Shown here piece after piece: positions 32,765 to 36,948 of a DNA stretch of 36,948 nt. The stretch is taken from positions 1 to 36,948 of IMG/VR virus record IMGVR_UViG_3300047174_000138, one strand, 5' to 3'. A program made the position numbers and the translations under genes. Below the pieces are notes generated by a model. It had not been told where the DNA came from. It made no database searches and worked only from the letters and a program-made list of their open reading frames with translations. Positions within the stretch are counted from its first letter, which is position 1. Each line of letters opens with the position of its first letter. This stretch comes from a virus.

Positions 32765-34615
32765 TTATTGCGCCTGATTTTGTCCCTGCGCGCCGAGCAG
32801 TGCCGCCAGAGCGTTCGCCCCCCCGCCGATTTGCGTATTTGCAAGCACATTCGCGGCCTGCGCCCCCGTTTTTGCGACATCCGCGCCGTGCGCAATCGCC
32901 GCCGCCTGCTGCTGTTGTTGCTGCGCCTGCTGTTTTTGCGCTTCGTTTTGCGCAACTTGCTCCGGTCCTCGAAGGATTTTTTGAGGATTACCAAGCAAAT
33001 CGTTCATTTCGCGCAAGGTCGCTCCGGCGTCAAGGATACTGGCGACCTCAGGAAAGACGGAAACCATATTGCCGACCAGTGCAACGATCCGCTCTACGCC
33101 GCCAGTTGCGGTCGCGCGCTGCGCGAGCGCAAGCATGGAAACAAATTGGATTTCGAGTTGTTGGCCCTTCAAACTGTCAGGCGGCGGCGGGATCAGTGCG
33201 CGCCGTTGCATGATGCCATAAAGGCGTCTGAGCTTTGGCTTAAGGCTTTCGTTTAGCAAAGATTCGATCACTGGCCCAAGAACCTGTAATTTCTCCTGCA
33301 CTTTTTGAGCCACCTCGTAAGCCGTCATGGCCTTACTGGGCGCGGTCTCCAGCATCAAAAAGAGGTCATTGAACAGTCCGCGCCGAATGCGCTCTTGTAT
33401 TTGTGCCACCAGAGCCGCCATCGGCGCGGTATTGGGGTCGACATCGTAAATCTTACGCATCCCCGAGTGCGGGCCGAGACCGGAAACGTAGGTGACATGC
33501 CCAGGAAGTTGCGAAGACGGCCTATTTTTTAACTGTTCGTCAGCCAGCAACGGCGGGCGCACGCCCTTATCAATGCCCTCCGCCATGCGGCGCGTCATCT
33601 GCATGAGCTGTTTGCAATCCGGCAGGACGTCCATCCCTGGCGAACGCCCATAGGCGTCGTTGCTGACGGTCGCCCACCGCGCCGCCGTGAAGGGGCAGTC
33701 GTGGAAGCCTCGGATCGAGAGCGGCTGCTCTTCGGTGAGGCCTTTGAGCCAAAAAATCTCGCGCCAAACGAATTTACCCGGCAAAATTGCGTTAGCCGAT
33801 CCTCCAACGGGGAAGTTAGGCTCGACAGCATGGCACACTGCCATTTCTCGTTCGAGCGCCTCGCCCTTTTGTAGCCACGCTGCCTTGACTTGACGCGGAC
33901 AAGCATCAATCCCAAAAAAGTCAACGATCTGCGCGATCGTCATGACAAACTCTCGGAATAATCCATCAACGCGCATCGTTGATGAGTTGGCGAGATAATA
34001 TTCGCCGACGCATGGGTTATACAGGCGGATCACATCCTGTTTATCCTCATACATTATTACGGGCGCGGTACCAAAGGCTATTAAATCCTCAATCTCCTGG
34101 GCGAAGGCATTATAAAAATTGGACTGCGCCAGCACAGTATACATGCGCGACTCGACGTTATCGAGCCATGCCCGCTCATCCGCATTGATATCTCTCGCCA
34201 CTATCGGGACGTTTTTAAACCACTGGCGCGACGGGCTGGCGAGGCCACTCATCAAGCCGCCGGAGCAGACGCGCAGGGCATAGGTCGGCGTCGGATCGAC
34301 GATTGATCCGTTAATGCCATAGCCGCGCGTGTTGTTGTTCGGCGTCGCCTGACCGCCCGACGATTGCGTTAAAAAAGTTGAGCGTCTTGGTAGGATATAT
34401 TCAGCGATTTCCGCCCAATGCGTCCACCACGAAATGCGCCAATTGTAGAGACCCTTGAGGCGCTGATCGCAGTGAGCGATTAAGATGCTCCAGTCCCGCC
34501 CCTTAAAATCACTCGTCGCGTCGCCAGTCGAGACGATTTGTTGCGCAAGGAGCGTCGGGCCGGCGCGCTCATAATGAGCGGTGTCATAGCGTGTGGCGAG
34601 CTGGTGCTGCGTCAT
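32765..34615 (-). CDS. portal (head-to-tail connector) protein (616 aa)
   Basis: The N-terminal half has YNWRISWWTHWAEIAEYILP and then GLMSGLASPSRQWF, both typical of the T7/BPP-1-type portal family. The block DVLPDCKQLMQMTRRMAEG followed by a 'PP(L)LADEQL' segment also fits. The C-terminus is Gln/Ala-rich (AQNEAQKQQAQQQQQQ), as in many podovirus portals. The protein forms the dodecameric DNA channel at the capsid vertex and is the docking site for terminase. Length matches the family. Confidence 0.92.
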   Translation of the reverse strand: MTQHQLATRYDTAHYERAGPTLLAQQIVSTGDATSDFKGRDWSILIAHCDQRLKGLYNWRISWWTHWAEIAEYILPRRSTFLTQSSGGQATPNNNTRGYGINGSIVDPTPTYALRVCSGGLMSGLASPSRQWFKNVPIVARDINADERAWLDNVESRMYTVLAQSNFYNAFAQEIEDLIAFGTAPVIMYEDKQDVIRLYNPCVGEYYLANSSTMRVDGLFREFVMTIAQIVDFFGIDACPRQVKAAWLQKGEALEREMAVCHAVEPNFPVGGSANAILPGKFVWREIFWLKGLTEEQPLSIRGFHDCPFTAARWATVSNDAYGRSPGMDVLPDCKQLMQMTRRMAEGIDKGVRPPLLADEQLKNRPSSQLPGHVTYVSGLGPHSGMRKIYDVDPNTAPMAALVAQIQERIRRGLFNDLFLMLETAPSKAMTAYEVAQKVQEKLQVLGPVIESLLNESLKPKLRRLYGIMQRRALIPPPPDSLKGQQLEIQFVSMLALAQRATATGGVERIVALVGNMVSVFPEVASILDAGATLREMNDLLGNPQKILRGPEQVAQNEAQKQQAQQQQQQAAAIAHGADVAKTGAQAANVLANTQIGGGANALAALLGAQGQNQAQ

Positions 34616-34664
34616 TATTTTTGATCCGGCGCGTAACCCGCGCTCTTTTTTGAGGGTGGCGGCG

Positions 34665-34889
34665 TCATTTAGTGCCGCCGAGCAAAGTAGTGTAGGCTGT
34701 TGTGGCAGGGGTTGTCAGCCCCTGCGGTGACGTGCCGACAGTCCCGTCAGCGGTCGCTGCGGCGGCTGCGCGAGATTTGGCATTTGACGCGCTAAGCGCC
34801 ACCTGCGGATCAGCCATGGTGGCGGGCGCGGCGGCAGGGGGCGGCGTGGGGATGTTCGGCTGGGACGGCGACGAAAAAAAAGCACCCAT
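34665..34889 (-). CDS. small Pro/Ala-rich protein before portal (74 aa)
   Basis: The protein begins MGAFFSSPSQPNIPTPPPAA, then carries an Ala/Ser-rich helix (SASNAKSRAAAAAT) and ends TTPATTAYTTLLGGTK. Small proteins with this layout (Gly/Phe start, poly-Pro, helix, TLLG-type end) are common just before portal genes in podoviruses; their role is unknown. Ribosome site GAAGG lies about 12 bases before ATG 34889. It is the first gene after the promoter at 34926-34954. Confidence 0.65.
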   Translation of the reverse strand: MGAFFSSPSQPNIPTPPPAAAPATMADPQVALSASNAKSRAAAAATADGTVGTSPQGLTTPATTAYTTLLGGTK

Positions 34890-34925
34890 GAGGCTTCACA
34901 CCTTCTTTTTTGTATATTTAGAGAT

Positions 34926-34954
34926 ATAATATAATAACATATAAAAAAAGTAAA
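34926..34954 (-). promoter_or_regulatory. sigma70-like promoter for the portal/head operon
   Basis: Reading the minus strand, TTTACT (34954-34949) is followed after exactly 17 bases by TATTAT (34931-34926), in a very AT-rich gap. It lies about 37 bases upstream of the 74-residue gene that opens the head operon, and no other gene intervenes. By eye this is the best promoter match in the window. Confidence 0.5.
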
Positions 34955-34999
34955 CGCTATTTCCCAAAATCCGAGATGGAATTTTTGTCGTGGGGTATG

Positions 35000-35163
35000 C
35001 TACTGTAGTGTCCCCAACAAGGCTTTACCTCTATTGACTTTGGCAATTGTTTCGGTAGCCCCTGTGCCGCTGCCAACACAATCCGGCCACGAAATGCGAC
35101 ACGTTGCTCCGTCTTGCCGGAGCGAAACCGCACGCGTAAAGCTAAAAAAACTATACCCATCAA
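35000..35163 (-). pseudogene. decayed IS630-like transposase N-terminal fragment
   Basis: One minus-strand frame reads VRFRSGKTEQRVAFRGRIVL then AAAQG, and a second frame continues ATETIAKVNRGKALLGTLQ to a stop at 35000. Joined, they resemble the N-terminal helix-turn-helix region of IS630-family transposases (RARIVLAAA...ATETIA). The frameshift falls near the GGGGCT at about 35055-35060. No catalytic DDE part remains, and I see no terminal repeats. It separates the head operon from the AAA ATPase. Confidence 0.5.
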
Positions 35164-35181
35164 TTTAGTCGAGATGGCCTA

Positions 35182-36381
35182 CTAGTGACTGCGTGGAACA
35201 GCGCCTAACGCGCCCGACAGATATTTTTTAGACAGGCTTGGTTCGCGGCGCAGCGCGGTGATATCGCGGGCGCTATAAACCGATGTGCCATGGTCTGAAG
35301 TTTTTTCGGTAAAGAAAACCTGCTCTTTTTCCAGATCATCCATAATCACGGTATTATGTGCTGTGAAAAGCAACTGCGCGCCATGCGGATTACGTTCAGG
35401 ATCGTTGAACCAATTGAGAATTTCCAGCATCAGAAGCGGATGCAGTTCCGCATCAAGTTCATCGAGCAGTGCGACACCGCCTTTTTCCAGTACATAATAC
35501 AATATTGGAAAAAACGCGATAAAACTTTTAGTACCTTCGGATTCTTCTTGCCAAGTTAGATTTCCATCTAAATTTTGATGCTCGAATATGAAAATCGGTC
35601 CTTGCGGAGCGGGGATAATTTTAATTGATTCAATTCCGATATCACATTTCTTGATTTCTATATTGAGCTTATCTAGACATAATTTGTTCAATAAATAAAA
35701 TTTCGTCACTCTTGACGGATCAAAATCCCCCTTTTGAAGTCCGAAGATATTACTTTTAAAATAACTCATCACGTTAAAAACATGTTTTGAAAAATCATGA
35801 TTGAATTTTGCAAATATACTAATAGCACTTGCTTGATCGGAAACCTGTATCTTTTTATTGATATAATCCGCCGTTTTAAATTCATTAAATAGACTTATTT
35901 TTTGTTGATTTCTTTCAAAAAGCTTATGCCATCGCTTTGAAGTTCTGGAAGACAGCGCTTCGTATGCTACTTTCTTATCAATCAAATTATCATGTTCAAT
36001 ATGAAGTTCATACCGGAATAAAGAAGCGGGGATAACGCCTTGAGGTTGCGCATCGAACTCTAAAATAAGCTTAGTAGGCGAGTTAATCAATGCTTGCTTT
36101 CGATAAGACTGAAAAAGATAGCCGATTCCATTTCCATCTAAAGGCATGTTATCCAAACTTTTTAGTACAAATGTGATGCAATTCGCTACTGCCCGCAAGA
36201 CGCTTGTCTTCCCTGACGCATTGGCTCCATAAAACCCGACAATAACGGGCAATCGAATATCAGGGTCGGCTATGGAAGAAACAAAGCAATCCAGATCAGG
36301 CGCGTTACGAGGTACGGTGAAATCGATTTCCTGCCGTTCCGCGATAGAAAAGAAATTTTCGACAACAACCTTATGCAGCAT
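35182..36381 (-). CDS. AAA15-type (OLD/Rlo-like) ATPase (399 aa)
   Basis: An SMC/RecF-like ATPase: Walker A GANASGKT at residues 52-59, signature-like motif EESEGTKSF at about 277-285, Walker B ALLDELDAELHP with Asp307 and Glu308, and an H-loop FTAHNT near 343. The end KKYLSGALGAVPR is typical for COG1106/AAA15 proteins. Relatives with a partner nuclease-like protein (RloB, AbiL-type) act in abortive infection; no partner is visible here, so a defence role is only inferred. The gene is AT-rich compared with the virion genes, has its own promoter candidate, and a hairpin overlaps its ribosome site. It could be a phage or host defence cargo. Confidence 0.82.
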   Translation of the reverse strand: MLHKVVVENFFSIAERQEIDFTVPRNAPDLDCFVSSIADPDIRLPVIVGFYGANASGKTSVLRAVANCITFVLKSLDNMPLDGNGIGYLFQSYRKQALINSPTKLILEFDAQPQGVIPASLFRYELHIEHDNLIDKKVAYEALSSRTSKRWHKLFERNQQKISLFNEFKTADYINKKIQVSDQASAISIFAKFNHDFSKHVFNVMSYFKSNIFGLQKGDFDPSRVTKFYLLNKLCLDKLNIEIKKCDIGIESIKIIPAPQGPIFIFEHQNLDGNLTWQEESEGTKSFIAFFPILYYVLEKGGVALLDELDAELHPLLMLEILNWFNDPERNPHGAQLLFTAHNTVIMDDLEKEQVFFTEKTSDHGTSVYSARDITALRREPSLSKKYLSGALGAVPRSH

Positions 36382-36384
36382 AAA

Positions 36385-36402
36385 TCCTCAGAATTTTGAG
36401 GA
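36385..36402 (-). promoter_or_regulatory. inverted repeat overlapping the ribosome site of the AAA ATPase
   Basis: Arms TCCTCA (36385-36390) and TGAGGA (36397-36402) are perfect complements with a six-base spacer. On the mRNA, one arm contains the GAGGA ribosome site just upstream of ATG 36381, so hairpin folding would hide it. As DNA it could also be an operator for a dimeric repressor. Confidence 0.4.
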
Positions 36403-36431
36403 ATATTTGCAGTTTTTTTGTTCAAAGTCAA
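36403..36431 (-). promoter_or_regulatory. candidate promoter for the AAA ATPase
   Basis: On the minus strand TTGACT (36431-36426) is followed after 17 bases by AAATAT (36408-36403), a good -35 and weak -10 match. It lies directly between the PBP1A stop and the ribosome-site hairpin, giving a short leader of a few dozen bases at most. By-eye support only. Confidence 0.3.
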
Positions 36432-36440
36432 TTGAAACTA

Positions 36441-36840
36441 CTAGTAAAGCCCCTGCGCTCCGCTCTGCGGTACATTCTCCCGAGGCGTAAAACGCGGCTG
36501 CGCCGGAACGGCGGGCGCAGTCGGATGCACCAGCCAGGGCAGCGGCGCGGCGGTCGGGGGGGCGACTGGAACGGGCATGGGTGGCGGCAGGACCTCCGCA
36601 GGCGGCGATTGGTTTTCTCGGAAGGCTTCCATCAGCGTCGGGCTGGGGTCGCCTGGATAGGGGGGCTGGCCGGTCTTGACCTCGACCTGCACGAAATGGA
36701 TTCCAGGCGGAATGGCGAAGGGCTTGGAGGGGACGTCCTTCAGCGCCTTCTGCATGAAATGGATGAAGCCGGGCAGGGCGACGCTCGCGCCGGTTTCCTT
36801 CTTGCCCAGCGTCTGGGGCTGATCGTAGCCGACATAGAGG
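36441..36840 (-). CDS. mrcA: class A penicillin-binding protein 1A, C-terminal part only
   Basis: Only the end of the transpeptidase domain and the tail are present: VGYDQPQTLGKKETGASVAL, then FIHFMQKALKDVP and PFAIPPGIHFVQVEVKTG, the conserved end of PBP1A, a peptidoglycan glycosyltransferase/transpeptidase of the inner membrane. A Pro-rich tail ends in GAQGLY, close to the GLY end of alphaproteobacterial PBP1A proteins. Upstream of the VGYDQP codons the frame stays open but the residues no longer fit PBP1A; they match a transposase tail (next entry). The gene is therefore cut or joined there. No start codon of its own is visible. Confidence 0.75.
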
Positions 36841-36948
36841 TTATAGGCCAGCGCGCCGATGGCGAAGAAGGCGGCGTTGGCGGCAAACGTCCCGCAGGGC
36901 ATGTACTCCATGCCGAAGCCGATCTTGAGGTCTTTGATGCGGTTCTCG
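36838..36948 (-). pseudogene. transposase C-terminal tail (IS1380-like), fused in frame to PBP1A
   Basis: The minus-strand reading ENRIKDLKIGFGMEYMPCGT then AANAAFFAIGALAYNLY is the conserved C-terminal block of IS1380-type transposases (N-RIK-LK--FGM...AN-AFF--G-LAYNL). It runs off the window edge and joins without a stop to the PBP1A segment at about 36831-36840, where both sequences could plausibly share a short stretch encoding LYVGY. This may be real insertion/deletion damage or an assembly join. Confidence 0.55.

Noticed and set aside
35108-35125. Hairpin GCTCCG/CGGAGC as a terminator
   Set aside because: It falls within the remnant transposase coding region, has no U-tract on either strand, and is better explained as leftover coding sequence.
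34957-35163. Intact 68-residue gene
   Set aside because: The reading frame changes mid-way: the transposase-like sequence continues in a different frame, so the ORF is a fragment of a decayed gene rather than a gene.
1-36948. CRISPR arrays, tRNA or rRNA genes
   Set aside because: No regularly spaced long repeats with unique spacers and no tRNA-like cloverleaf or rRNA segments were seen; the only regular array is the short GCGAA boxes.

Overview
The window is a podovirus-type (pro)phage genome segment with alphaproteobacterial-looking DNA at both edges. The structural genes match the T7/BPP-1-like virion plan: portal, Bbp19-like protein, scaffold, Bbp17-like capsid, Bbp16-like cement protein, tail tubular proteins A and B, and four ejection-type internal proteins. 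The left edge (about 1-180) reads as a high-GC dnaN, and the right edge (36441 to about 36840) as the C-terminus of a class A penicillin-binding protein ending in GLY, as alphaproteobacterial PBP1A proteins often do. The host is therefore probably an alphaproteobacterium; this is inference from protein style only.

Layout. 2-691: sliding clamp ORF, high-GC up to about 175 and then very AT-rich. 753-2871: plus-strand block of eight small AT-rich genes, including a lipoprotein, an exported protein and two 40-residue membrane peptides. 2985-4669: minus-strand lysis cassette (coiled-coil/TM protein, T4-type lysozyme, possible holin, overlapping Rz/Rz1 spanins). 4671-9573: two beta-helix tail-spike-like proteins and a small exported protein, minus strand. 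9728-11774: small and large terminase, plus strand. 11890-12626: two AT-rich unknown genes. 12788-31765: one long minus-strand virion block running (in transcription order) scaffold, capsid, cement, small proteins, triple-repeat protein, staple-like protein, tail tubular A, tail tubular B, GNAT-like protein, gp14-like, gp15-like transglycosylase, and a 2102-residue ejection protein with ParB-like and zincin-like modules. 31822-32144: a GCGAA box array and a lone plus-strand HTH gene. 32102-34889: Bbp19-like protein, small protein, portal and a small Pro/Ala-rich protein, behind a good sigma70-like promoter at 34926-34954. 35000-35163: decayed transposase. 35182-36381: AAA15-type ATPase. 36441-36948: PBP1A C-terminus joined in frame to a transposase tail.

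How it works together. Portal, scaffold and capsid build the head; TerS/TerL package DNA; tubular proteins and spikes form the short tail; the 157-, 181-, 797- and 2102-residue proteins are likely ejected with the DNA; the lysozyme/spanin cassette releases virions. I see no integrase, polymerase, helicase, tRNA or reverse transcriptase.

The most notable points are the hybrid clamp gene, two Sec-signal-bearing proteins in the tail-spike cluster, the 20-bp-spaced GCGAA boxes before the HTH gene, and the ParB/zincin ejection protein. Both window edges contain in-frame joins between unlike sequences, so chimeric assembly must be excluded before the edge findings are believed.
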